Source of the DNA: Holothuria scabra | Lineage: Eukaryota > Echinodermata > Holothuroidea > Aspidochirotida > Holothuriidae | NCBI GenBank assembly: GCA_037179385.1 | Contig: CM074181.1 | Location: forward strand, 51,842,297 to 51,906,296 | Length of the DNA: 64,000 bases | Direction: 5' to 3' | In this document: positions 11,326 through 22,085 of the stretch, in pieces | Layout of the letters: each line of letters starts with the position of its first letter | Position numbering within the stretch: position 1 is the stretch's first letter | Position numbers and translations under genes: made by a program | Notes under the pieces: model-generated | The model's database searches: none | What the model saw: the letters and a program-made list of their open reading frames with translations, nothing else | Told to the model about the DNA's origin: nothing

Positions 11326-11503
11326 CAGGGTTGTTTGATTTGAATCACTTTGATAAAAATCGCGATTAAAATCATGATTTCAATTGAAAAAAATCATGAT
11401 TTAAATAAAAAAAATCTGATTTAAATCGATTTATTTGATTTAAATCACTGACTTTAATCATGATTTTTAAAAAAAAAAAAAATAAAAAAAATCAGCAACC
11501 CTG
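11326..11503. mobile_element. hAT-like MITE rich in GATTTAAATC words
   Basis: The termini are CAGGGTTGTTTGATTT and its inverted partner AAATCAGCAACCCTG. They are flanked by 8-bp repeats with one mismatch, CCCACAAT (11318-11325) and CCAACAAT (11504-11511), the duplication length typical of hAT transposons. The interior is a run of self-complementary AAATCATGATTT and GATTTAAATC words plus A-tracts. It is too short to encode anything. Confidence 0.75.
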
Positions 11504-12263
11504 CCAACAATTGCAACACTTGTGAAGGACATTTTAGTGCAATAATAAAGCATGACTCAAACCCCACTGCTTATTTGTGAGCTTATTTGTAAGCTTTGTC
11601 TTTACTATTGCTGGTAGGTATAGTATACCACAAATGTAGAAAAATACAGTAGTAAAACTGCCAGTCTCCCTATAAAGTGTATTATACCTCGTGAAATATT
11701 TACTCTTAGAGGAATTATGCTTGAGGCTGAACTGAACATATGGCAAATTACTGAACCCAAACACAAATTATGGAGGTGTAGTAAATTATGTTCAATAAAA
11801 GATTTTTATAAACAAAGGAAGTCCTCCCTACTCCCACGTAGCCTATTTCCTCAATGTATCCACTGCCTAAACACTTAGAAATTAGATTTAAAAACAAAGA
11901 ATTGAAATCTAGTCAATACACCAAACTTTCCATTCTTTTGTCAGGCATAACATTATAATTTAATTTTCACTGACTGTTCAGTCCCTCAACAAGATTAATC
12001 AACTTTTCTCCCAGTATATCAAGTACCACACCTTTTTTCATCAATCTAACAATCCAACATTTGGCTCATTCATGCCGTACTTGCTCTTAATGTTTTCAAA
12101 ATAGCCAGAAGGCCCCTGTGGCTTTCGGCTGATCAAAAAAATGGCAAATTTTGCCCCGATAGGGTTGTATCATTGCAGATGGCCAACACACTCAAGCAAT
12201 AAGATTACTTTTGAGGGAAAGGGTGTTTGTGTGTGACGTCCAGCAGTGCAAGGTATGTAATCA

Positions 12264-12617
12264 ATGGTATTGCGAATATTATTCGATAAAAAGCTTTGTA
12301 CAGTAAATGCATGGTCGTGTAGTGTTCAGGTAGAAGGAAATCCATTATCACCAAAATTTCATGAAACAAAAGGAACATGGACAGAGCTAAAGTATAATAA
12401 GGACTTTCAATTCCCCCAGGGTTTATATTTCACATCAACTTTACGTCACCTCTCTCACACAAATGCAGTTTACAAGGGGGTTCTCATTTATGACTACTGT
12501 CATAAATTGTCATTTATGATAATTGAAAAATACAGATCTTTTCAAGACCCTTTCTGCCTTTCTGTAGGTACAGTAATGTGTTCTGTTATTACTCCTTCAC
12601 CAAAGGTTTCTACTTAA
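12264..12617 (+). CDS. Unrecognised 117-codon open frame inside the DAG1 intron
   Basis: An ATG-started frame of 117 codons, antisense to DAG1 within its intron. The middle (GTWTELKYNKDFQFPQ and following) looks somewhat protein-like, but I recognise no family, signal peptide or membrane segment. There is no splice or promoter evidence. Chance is the default explanation; a degraded transposon frame or an intronic gene are alternatives. Confidence 0.12.
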   Translation: MVLRILFDKKLCTVNAWSCSVQVEGNPLSPKFHETKGTWTELKYNKDFQFPQGLYFTSTLRHLSHTNAVYKGVLIYDYCHKLSFMIIEKYRSFQDPFCLSVGTVMCSVITPSPKVST

Positions 12618-12683
12618 GTCTCAGAAAACTTATTTTGGTCCATTCAAAACCCAATTTATCATTTCAACTTTCCAGACACTGAT

Positions 12684-12741
12684 CATCTTCTGTAGTAAAG
12701 CTGAACTACTGTCATCTTCTGTAGTAAAGCTGAACTACTGT
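12684..12741. repeat. Perfect 29-bp tandem duplication
   Basis: CATCTTCTGTAGTAAAGCTG and the nine bases after it occur twice in direct succession (12684-12712 and 12713-12741) without mismatch, so the duplication is recent. Confidence 0.95.
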
Positions 12742-14324
12742 AGATATTGCGATATAAACTGGATGTCCTCTGATCACTTAATTATCAGTGCACAAACGTC
12801 ACGTGCGATCTTTCTTACTTAACCCTCCTCCTTAATTGCTATACCAGTCACAAAGATGACGGACCTACACAGGAGCCAATGACCAAACCCCAGTATCAAA
12901 TACCGACCATTCTTCTTGCATTCCTGCTGAATTACATTTATCTAATGTGTCTGCAATGGTTAACGTTAGTGACTTCGTCAAGATGATGCCTCACAGTCGC
13001 TGATGGAGCTTCTTCAGCTCAATGCTTCAGTGGTGTGGAAAGATGAAGCTTGATCTCTCAGCATAATATGCTTCCAGCCGAGTGGCTATCTGATTGCTGA
13101 AACGGTGAACTTTTTTCTCTTATCTGAGGGGAACGGCCTTTAGCTGTGCAATGTGTGAACAGTGACGTGAAAGGCTGCTGCCTGAACTTTGGCAACATTA
13201 GTACATGTACATGTATCGATACTTGTATCAATTGAACTGAACCCATTACAGAGAGAACTCTGTATGAGTAATCTAAAAGAGAGTAATCGAAGCCAAACCA
13301 GATATGAGGCCCTGGTAGCAACCTATCTTTACTCATCTGAAGTGGATGACACCAATCACCTGAGAACCTGTCAATTATGTTTGTTTAGCAGGAGAATGGA
13401 GGTGCTGTTGGGTGTTCATTAAACATTTCCCTAATCATTTGATTGGCATCTCTTACCGCACGACCAGTAGTTTTACACAGCAGTCATGCCTCACAATTTC
13501 GCAAGACCCTGATTCCGTTTTTATAGCAAGTCCCTAACATTACAGTATGGCACACAGTGTATGTTTGTGTGTACTGCTTCTCATCCAGCTCTGTCCACAA
13601 AGCAATTAATCTGATTGTTGGTTTTGATGATGCACATGCCAAAAATGCGAATTACAGTAACTAATCACATTTCAGTTAGCATTCCTAATATCACTTTGGA
13701 AAGGTTTTCATTAGGGCTCAAAACCCATGAGTCCTAGAACATTCCCCTCCTCTACCTGACATTATTATTTTCAAGAGTCTAAGGAAAAGTTGAAATGTCC
13801 TACAATCTTTTCCAAGGGTCCCATAAAGTACCAGGCCATACAAATGTCAATGTATTCAAAATAAAGAAATCACCTAAAAAAGGTTGTCTCCTGGTTTCGC
13901 AAGATTATGTGCACAAATAGTTTGAGTTGTGAATCTCATGGATACACAGGACTATTTTCAAGAGTCCAAGGGGTCTCTAAGGGTGCCTGAAATCACGAAC
14001 CTGGGTTAGTATAAAATATCTTGTTGGTCCTGTCGCTGAACTAATTCACTTCTGTGAAATGCAGTCACTTATGTGTAATGCACAGTATAGACAGATCATC
14101 ATGGGACCAATTGTTGCCACCTTACAAGTATACCAAGATGCCTACTGTCATGTGCATAATTTGAAGGTGAATCTGCAAAAACAAAGAGGCATCGGCATAC
14201 AGGGGTAATTATTTATGAAGGGGCAAGAGCAATTTTGGCCCACATAATGGCACCAATTATAATGTTCTGCTGAAGTTTTTCCCAAATAGACCAACTGTTT
14301 TTCCTGAATTGGTGGGGTGAGTGC

Positions 14325-14402
14325 TTTGCCCCATCCCCTCCCCTGCCCTCCCCCTCTGCCTCCACCCCCTCTCCCCTGCACCATTGAACCCCCTCCCCTG
14401 GC
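14325..14402 (-). other. C-rich tract, minus-strand G-quadruplex candidate
   Basis: The plus strand carries many runs of three to five C separated by short spacers, in a 78-base stretch far richer in GC than its surroundings. The minus strand therefore has enough closely spaced G-runs to fold into a quadruplex. This is also the transcribed sense strand of the DAG1 intron. Confidence 0.5.
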
Positions 14403-15143
14403 ACCATTGCCTCAACCAAGTATGCAAAAGTAGTTAGGGTAACCAGTGTCCTCTTATGGGAAGGGTAATTACCACAGTGGCATTGATGGATATTTGCCAG
14501 ATAATTATTGCCAGCAACTAGGAGGAAGTGAGGAGCGAAATAGACTGCAACAATCAAGAAACAGTAAAACTACAAACATGAAGGTAGCCGCCTAGCGCCT
14601 CTGTGGCTGCAGGCCCCTTTAGGCTGCCGCCCCTCAGAGCCTGCCAGTGATGGTCAGAAATTCCATTCAATGAGCCTAAAAGTTGATTGTATCAATATTT
14701 ATGAGCACTCACAACACTTGGTCTATTCCTGAGGTAGGCGGTGCTCAACGACTAAATCTTGGCAATGCTACGTTGAATTCAAAGATGTTTAGACCAAGCA
14801 AAAACATAGGCTTATTACGTCCGTTAAAAGCTTTTAATTTAGATGAAAGTCATGGACAGCCTCTTTCAAACAATAACAACTTTCACCAAAGAGTGGATTT
14901 AAAAACAGTAATTATTTGTTGAAAAGTATCGAACTATCTTTTCCTGTGGCTGTGAGATTGGTTGTTCTTTATTACCCACTGCACTGTGTGTGTTTGCTTG
15001 GACGGTACCACACAATACCAGTGTCGCATTATGTACATTGATCACGGCGACTCCGTGTACTGTTGTACAATGGTGCAAGTGTTTGTCTGTTAAATAAACA
15101 TTAACAGCCTTGCTCCAACCAACCCATGTAGAGTTCTGCCCCT

Positions 15144-15895
15144 TTCTGACAAAAAGAAGTAATCCACATTTTCAATATTTTGAGCTATTTACCAAAACGC
15201 GTTACTTTAAAGCCAACAGAAATGCTTCTACATGGCACAAGGACACCTGCTATAAGTAACTGAACAATTTATAACTTAAACATTGGAAAATATTTTTTCA
15301 CAAAATTCATTGCAAAAGCAGACTAATGTGGTCTACTTCCTTTTGTGAAAAAGCAATATCCATGTGAACACGTACACTTTTCTGACAGATAGAAGTATGA
15401 TATTTAATTACAATATTCTGTCACATTTTTTTTAGAGAAAATGTTTTGTTTTGTTTTGTTTTATACAGGAGATATTGTAAAAGTTGATTACCAAGATTTT
15501 CACTGTGGATTACTTCTTTTTGTAAGAAAAAAACAGTTAAAATATTCCTTAACATTTCTGACAGAAAGAAGTACAAGCCACTGCTTCTTTTTGTCAGAAA
15601 CAGTTCGGTCAAAATAATACTTGTATTTTCTGACAGAAAGAAGTAAAAGCCCTTTGCTTCTCTTTGTCAGAAACAGTGTAGTAAAAATAATAGTTCTCCT
15701 TTCTGACAGAAAGAAGTACAAGCCATTGCATCTTTTTGTCAGAAACAGTTCGGTCAAAATAATACTTGTATTTTCTGACAGAAAGAAGTAAAAGCCCTTT
15801 GCTTCTCTTTGTCAGAAACAGTGTAGTAAAAATAATAGTTCTCCTTTCTGACAGAAAGAAGTACAAGCCATTGCTTCTTTTTGTCTGAAAAGAAT
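15144..15895. repeat. Hairpin-forming satellite with 72/73-bp monomers and 145-bp dimer period
   Basis: The core array has monomer starts at 15556, 15628, 15701, 15773 and 15846. Odd and even monomers form two subtypes (one with TTCGGTCAAAATAATACTTG, the other with TGTAGTAAAAATAATAGTTC), so the true period is a 145-bp dimer. Each monomer holds TTCTGACAGAAAGAAG, a 12-14 base loop, then CTTCTTTTTGTCAGAA, arms matching at about 15 of 16 positions. Before the array lie looser, older versions: an arm at 15144 ending AATCCACATTTTC is mirrored at 15495-15528. The overlapping minus-strand frames that look like repeated peptides are by-products. Confidence 0.9.
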
Positions 15896-16298
15896 GTAGT
15901 TTACCATGTGGGTTACATCTTTTCTTGGCTGATTATCTCAGGAAGTAGACTAAACTTGCATGCAATAATTGGAATAAAGTTTATTGCAAGTTCCAATTTT
16001 AACAAAACCTGTCAACACTCAACCACTAGTCCTGGGAAAGGGTACACTGAACTGCACGCAAACCTCAAGGTATAGCAGGAAGCTGTATATGGAAGCCTAC
16101 ACACGAAAGTATGGTATAGTAGTGTGGCATTGTAGAAGCTATAGGACATAGTAGTGCAAGATGCTCTGTCCATATACTTTATAGGAAGTCAACAGAAATA
16201 TCAATGAAGAAGGGGATGATTTGATGTTTGCAGTCCTCCTAGGTAGGTACCTATTGGGCAAAAACTAAGAAACAATTGCTGTCATTAATATTTGATAT

Positions 16299-16806
16299 TT
16301 AAAGGGGAAGTTTAAGCAAAAATTTAATTTTCATAGGTGAAAGAGGAACCAAATCTAGACAGTGTGGTTTAAGTTCTTCTCAAGTCAGACACATACTTCT
16401 CGAGATATCATGCAGTAAATGAAGTGAGTAAATTTGTGTTCCAAAATGAGTTTGAGGGCAGCAGAGCTTATCACTTCCTCACATTGACAAGGAATTCTTT
16501 GTTTCCCTTTGTTTTACCACACTGTTGTAATGACCTTGAAGGACCTCCCTGTGGGGAATGTTGAATTTGTAAGTTCTCATGACACTTATGCAATCACATT
16601 TTAATAATATGGGATTGCTGAAGAGAAAATCAACTCTAAAGTTTAAAGAAAAACAAAAGACTGAACACAAATGTGGGGATATGATGTCATATGTGCTTGC
16701 TTCAAGTTCACTTTTTGTTGAAAATGTGAAAATTTTACATGCATGAACCACACATTGGATTTCAATGCAAATTTCACCAAACTGCTTAAAATAAGCACCC
16801 CTTTAA
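16299..16806. mobile_element. Family D TTAA MITE
   Basis: It begins TTAAAGGGGAAGTTTAAGC and ends GCTTAAAATAAGCACCCC plus TTTAA, so short imperfect inverted ends lie on TTAA at both edges. It is about 508 bp and non-coding. Only one copy was noticed, so the family assignment rests on its ends alone. Confidence 0.55.
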
Positions 16807-18374
16807 CATACCAAATCCTGTTATGACCTTAAACCCTTCTTTTAATGTTTCGAGGGTCAGGAAGTCATTTGGCTCATCGAGGACCCTATGCCAGTGTGAG
16901 CGTGAATGAACACCAGCGAACTTTAATTGCCTTCTCTTTTGGACTAGTGCTCAGAGGTTCACAAGGCAGGCATGTACTAATCACTCCCATTCCTGCTCCC
17001 AAGACCGCCATTTTAATAGCAACCCTATGCGACAGATGTGAGCGTATCCCAAGTTTTTAGCCGCTTCCCCAACGGCTGGGTGGGGTGGAGGTTACTTGCT
17101 CTGCACCAATGCTTAACAGCTGAACTGAAAATATTTAAAAGAATGAAAATATGAATAATACTCATTGTGGCAGGTGGAACTATAAAAATTATGACTGGGA
17201 GATCAATTTACCCCCCTTATTGACCAAACTTTATTTAACATCAAATTCTCAAAAACTACCCTTCAGCTGCACAATTTTCAACTTTAAATGAACTGGCCAA
17301 ATGGAGTCCATACAGTTCATAACTAAGAATTATGAGGCTTCTTCCCTTACAAATTTTATAAGGTTACTTTTTGAAAACAGAAAGGAATAGAACACTTAAA
17401 ACCCCTACAGCACACTTTTCACATTGAGACTTAGCTCTGACATGAATAGAGAAAGTAAACTCCACAATGATTGAATGTGACAAGGGTTTTTCTTTCCCTG
17501 GCAGGCTGTTAATCAGGTTCAAGCTAAAATGTGATAAATTTCCCTCACAGTTTTCCTTTTTTTAGCCTGGAGACAGCAGGCAAACCTTAAGTGTCAAAAC
17601 TGACAAGCACAGACTACTGCCAAAGAGAGTGACTGTTGTAATATGTACATTGTGTCTAAGATGTTTGTGAAAGTAATGTATCAGAGGACAAAGCAAACCA
17701 AACATGGTAGGGTACAGTAAATTTTAACAACTGAGGCAGAGCACAAAGATACTGTATGGAAAATTGTATTTTTCAGCAAAAATAAATGGTAGAGTGACTT
17801 GATTTTTTTTCTATTTAACATTCTACTGGAGACATTGAAAATGGTTTTTACTTACTAAGAATATCCACTAAAAGAATAATATGTATAAATTCAAAAGTAC
17901 TGGGGGGAAATGACAAACAGACAAATGAAAATAACAACTGAAAATAACCCGAATTTTTTTTTTTTGATCCTTAGTTTCGAGAGTCAAAAATTTATGACAC
18001 CAAGTGAATAAATTGCAGCAGGATAGCAGAGTACTAGAAATAGCAGTCGATAGTCCCCACTGACTTGATGCATTTCAATGAGTATGCAAAGGGCTAGCAA
18101 AAATATTTGTTTCCCTAGAAGAGGGTCAAACTTTCCACCACTGCATCAGTGTTCCTACGTATGATCAATTTCCCTCCAAATGCCTGTTCCCTCAGACAGA
18201 GGGCTCAACTTTTATGGGTGGGCCTTTTCTGGGAGGCAAAGAGTTTTTATGAGATTAGGCACTGTCCAACAATTTTGGGCAAATCAATCCCTCCCCCCCC
18301 CCAAAAAAAAAAAAAAACATTAATGGTTATTGCAATATAGAAAACACCAGGAAGAAATCGGACCTTAAAGATAT

Positions 18375-18482
18375 CAGGTAAGGTTATGTCTGATGGAGTT
18401 TTGGGGCCCAGTTGCATGATTTAAGTCAAGCCAGTCACTGCCTTTTTCCCAGTTGTGGCTCACTGGCTTGTAGGACTGTAAA
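18375..18482 (-). mobile_element. SINE family 1 fragment (3' half)
   Basis: Read on the plus strand it starts with the family's reversed tail (GATGGAGTTTTGGGGCCCAGTT) and continues through TTTAAGTCAAGCCAG and AGTTGTGGCTCACTGGCTTG. The tRNA-like head is missing. Confidence 0.7.
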
Positions 18483-19492
18483 CGTTTTGTAAAATTAATT
18501 TTGCGATCATTTAGCAGTAATGTGACCGTGGAAAGGGGGGACTGCTACTAGGCTGTGTTCATCTTACATGTTAGCTGGAATTAACATAAATATGCCACAG
18601 AATTATGACTTTTATCATTTCAGAACTAAAAAGAACCTGAGATTCTCTTCACATTGAAGGGTTTAGTAACTTGAAGGTTTATGGCCTATTAACACAATTC
18701 AATGTTTGCTTAGGTCCATCACATCGGTTAGTGATGCATGAGTCTATAAGTTACTCGGTCACTTGCTAATCCTTCGCAATTCCTCAGGATAAGTATACCA
18801 AGGTGCAACTGTTTTAGCCCTTTCTCTTGAAGAGTTTTTTAGCAGGAAGCAGGCATGTAGTCTATTCTCACCTTTCTGATTGGTCAGGGGGTGCATCTTG
18901 CTTGCAATGTCCCATGAAATTGGAACAAATGCGTCATGGTGAATGCAACCTTGCACGTCTCATGACACAATTGTCACATGTACAGCTTACACAATGCATT
19001 TCAGACTAATGAGATAGACTTGAGCAAAAATCTCATCGCATGAATAGGCCTTTACTGCACCAAAGCTCCTCACTCCATGCTGACGGCACGATTCTTTCAC
19101 TCCAACATTGCTACTTATAAACTGTCTGCAATTAGGAGCCTGCAAATGCAAATTGATGACGGATTCCCCAAAATTCCCTGGCTTGGGGATCTATGAGACC
19201 TGATACTTACCTCCTATTTACACTATGTCCCCCTACTTACCTGCTGTAATCCTTTTACAAGTCATCAGCATGATGGTATAGATATAGGGAAAGCCTGAAG
19301 AGCTGACCCTCATTTCTTACCTTGCCCAATGCAAATTCCAAACTACAGAGTACCTGCATCCCAATGTCCATTCCATCACATGTCCATTCCATCACTCTGA
19401 TGACTTGCCAAAGGATTACCCTAAGTTAGCAGGGTTACATAATGTAAGTAAGATGTACGGAGAGACAATGAAGACAGTATGACAATGCTTAC

Positions 19493-19771
19493 CTGGTATC
19501 TGATAACATCTCCACTAAAGGCATCACTTGGGATGGTGTAACGAAAGACCTTCCCTACATGGGCAGAGGCATCTGGCATCCCCCATCTCGTTGACAAAGG
19601 TTTCCACCTCTGTGACTGTTGTTCTGCAACATTGCTCTCATCTGATGCCCCACTCGGCTGGTAAAAGTTTCTATAAATTGCATTCATTCCCTGTGCCTGT
19701 ACATGCACTGGGCATGTGAATATTGTTAAAAGAACACACACTTGCCACATGGTCCTCATACAGCTATCCAT
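19493..19771 (-). CDS. DAG1: Dystroglycan, coding exon 1 (residues 1-93)
   Basis: This exon encodes the start of the dystroglycan precursor. The first ATG is preceded two codons upstream by an in-frame TAA, which fixes the start. Residues 1-26 form a signal peptide: a short polar N-terminus, the hydrophobic stretch WQVCVLLTIFTCPV, and a likely cut after VQA. Residues from about 63 (WGMPDASAHVGKVFRYTIPS) open the first cadherin-like domain, with the typical pattern of a G-x-P-D motif then VGxxFRxTIP. The exon ends at GDVIRYQ with donor GTAAGC, phase 0. By my recollection human DAG1 breaks its coding region at nearly the same place, after GDIIK at residue 95. Non-coding 5' exons may exist upstream but cannot be placed. 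Confidence 0.95.
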
Positions 19772-20645
19772 GTTTTATCCCAATAACTTCTCCTGCTACT
19801 TTAGACTCTCACTTATAAAAAAAGATCCTCGGTAAGTGGTGAAAGCAATCACTCCCGCCTCTTAAAATACTCTCAAAGGCTTCCCCTTTTTCTGATGAAA
19901 TGTATAAAAAAAATCCTTAGATCTGTTTGCAGAGTGATCGAAGTAAATGAGAAGCAATCTCCTTGAAAATTCTGATCAATCAGACAGTATGCCTCCTTCT
20001 CTGCCCCATCCTGGAAGCTCTTGGAATTTTACGTCCTGTTTATTGAAGAAGAAAATGAGAAATATGTCTCAATCTCACACTTCATGGAGAAATTGCAGGC
20101 TTGACGATTAATCACAACAGGACAAAAGATTGTACGATATATTTATGACATTCAAGTGCTGGTGCAAATGCATATGTCGAAATATTACAATGTAAGTAGA
20201 TGGGAAGCCAGACATATGTAATCAGAAATGCCAAAAGCTTTTAACCTTTTATAAAACAGTCCAGTTAAGCAGACCTTGTAAAATAAAAGTGTATTTGCTG
20301 TATTCCTACGTCTAGTGCGAAGGTCACAGAAAAAAGATAGAAAGTGTGGTGAGAGGTCGCGAATAGCGACCTAAAAACCATACTGAATTTACAGTACATT
20401 TAAAGTAGAATGAGGGCAGGCTTCTATTCAAAGGGTATTTAACATGAATACATTACACAGTGAAATTGGTACCAAAACATCTCAATAAGTGCACTGAGCT
20501 TTATCTTGAATAAAGGTAAAATGGACGTGGAGCAAAATGGCGGCCTAGAAATATTTCAGCCAAGTGAATACATTTTCACAGTTTAAGATGTACTGACATG
20601 TAGCAAAAGATTCCAGAGGATGCATACAAAAATAGTTTCCAACTC
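19772..20645 (-). promoter_or_regulatory. DAG1: Upstream flank of DAG1 coding exon 1 (5' UTR and/or promoter candidate)
   Basis: It lies immediately upstream of the start codon on the minus strand. No TATA box stands out. A YY1-like AAAATGGCGG is on the plus strand at 20534-20543. The first non-coding exon and the transcription start cannot be placed, so the promoter assignment is positional only. The flank ends at a transposable element. Confidence 0.25.
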
Positions 20646-21008
20646 TTAAAGGGGCAATCAGAGTTTGACAGAGAATGTTAACATTGTGTTCCTGCAGGGC
20701 CAGTACCTCGTTTTTCCCTTCTAAACTGATTGTTTACCAGAATGTAGAAACACTGAAAAGGTATTTTAGGTAAGAAATGTTAATTTTGTGTTGATTCACT
20801 GTTGAATGAAAATTTCTGAGTACAATATTTGTCTGGTACCAAAATTCAACACAAGTGGAAGAGTAGACAGATTCCACTCCACTATACTGTAACCAATCAA
20901 AACATTAGATTGTGATCATGGATCATTTTTGGTTAGTTTTGAGAACGAATATTGTGCAGAATTAAAGTTGTGGAAAAATCCTAAAAACAAACTCTAATTG
21001 CAGCTTAA
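20646..21008. mobile_element. Family C TTAA MITE
   Basis: The left end TTAAAGGGGCAATCAGAGTTTG and the right end CAAACTCTAATTGCAGCTTAA form inverted repeats over about 20 bp with TTAA at both edges. It is 363 bp and non-coding; a single copy was noticed. Confidence 0.75.
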
Positions 21009-21200
21009 AGACAACATAAAGACAACAGTTGCAACATTTACTCTGTAACTATTGATAAAGTGCTGATGCCATCTACCAATTTTGACCTTGTCATACATGT
21101 TCAATTTTGGTGGCATTTAATCAGTGTAACCTTACCCCATACATGACTCAACTTACCATTAACCTCCATTTCAAGAGGCCCACACTTAATCTTACAGTCA

Positions 21201-21509
21201 CTAAAATCCTTCAATCCAGGAATTAAATTTATCACGACCCCTAAGGATACATATGTTTGACATCAATAGCAGTAGTGGGATTACACATTGTCTTTGGGTT
21301 TCACTATCAAGTTCATCTATGAAAATGAGCCTGATTTCCCAAGTTACTTTCAAGGCTCCTTTTGTTTCAATGGAAGCAACGCTATCGCGATATGATCCGA
21401 AAATCTCCCCATGTCTCTGCTGGATTTCTGCCACAAAATGTTCTCTGTGAACTCTCACTGCACAGCCTCTAGGGTCAAGGGTGAATGTAACTCCCTGTGA
21501 TGCCCGAAG
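21201..21509 (-). CDS. Candidate coding exon, product unrecognised
   Basis: On the minus strand an open frame without an ATG follows a possible acceptor (GAGTCAG). It reads LRASQGVTFTLDPRGCAVRV, then a charged, protein-like stretch, to a stop at 21201. Just before that stop a second frame looks equally protein-like (VINLIPGLKDFSDCKIKCG, then GPLEMEVNG) and ends at a GTAAGT donor near 21155. The switch could be a very short intron, a frameshift in a pseudogene, or coincidence. It lies about 1.4 kb upstream of DAG1 exon 1 on the same strand and holds more CpG than its surroundings. I recognise no domain. Confidence 0.3.
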   Translation of the reverse strand, partial: LRASQGVTFTLDPRGCAVRVHREHFVAEIQQRHGEIFGSYRDSVASIETKGALKVTWEIRLIFIDELDSETQRQCVIPLLLLMSNICILRGRDKFNSWIEGF

Positions 21510-21884
21510 CTGACTCAGTCAAGTTATTTTGTGTTCAAATTTTACTGAACGTCTTGAGGCAATTTATGGAGCAAACGGAGCAACACTGAGCTTAGAAGGG
21601 TTTTCTCTGAATCCCTTCACCATATCAACAGTAGTTTGTACATACCAATGACTTAATAAATTAAGGGCATACGCTTTGGGTCAGCCCCAAACTTGACTGA
21701 AAGAGCAAATGAATCACACAAATTTCCATTCGTTTCTTTTTTGATTTCTTCACGATAATTTAGAACATATTTATTACATTTTCAAGTTTAAAAGTAAAAA
21801 ATTAAAAATTCAGCGGGAAAATTGTCATGTTAATCTTAAGAGCCATTCAAGAAGTAGAATACTGTAGTAATTAACTACTTCACA

Positions 21885-22085
21885 CCTTGTATTTGAGGTG
21901 TGCAAATTTTATCGCACACCATCACTCACTTCAAATCAATGAGAGGAGTGTTAATTTTTTGCACACATAGATGAAGAAGGCAGCTATTTAAGTTTTACAA
22001 GACAGCAGACCTACTACTCCTTAGTTCCTGAGGAGTATGATATTTAGCACACCTGGAAAATCTAAAACTTGAGGCCTGAGACATT
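21885..22085 (-). repeat. Family M palindromic repeat, copy M1
   Basis: It matches 42060-42300 in the opposite orientation. Shared words include TTTAGATTTTCCAGGTGTGC, CTCCTC, and GAGGTGTGC/GCACACC pairs that can fold back. Neither copy is coding. The class is unknown; probably a non-autonomous DNA element. Confidence 0.65.

Larger units (their letters stand above)
3311..19492 (-). other. DAG1: DAG1 intron, 16.2 kb, phase 0
   Basis: The minus-strand donor is CAG followed by GTAAGC at 19492 downward. The acceptor ends at 3311 after a ten-T tract preceded by a short (TA)n run. Splicing joins residues DVIRYQ to VTEADSQQ without splitting a codon and rebuilds the first cadherin-like domain. Besides the elements listed separately, 5840-6150 looks like a decayed hAT-type repeat with TTCCATGACTTTTCC words. 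9950-10012 is a low-complexity (AATC)n stretch. A short word around CTTGCCAAAGGATTACC recurs at 8838 and 19405. The remaining gaps show no recognisable gene. Confidence 0.93.

Noticed and set aside
15421..15866. Overlapping minus-strand frames with repeated MTELFLTKR-like peptide
   Set aside because: They exist only because the satellite period leaves the frame open; all three overlapping versions come from the same repeats.
15556..15895. CRISPR-like array of regularly spaced repeats
   Set aside because: The spacers are themselves repeated, the genome is eukaryotic and there are no cas genes; it is a hairpin satellite.
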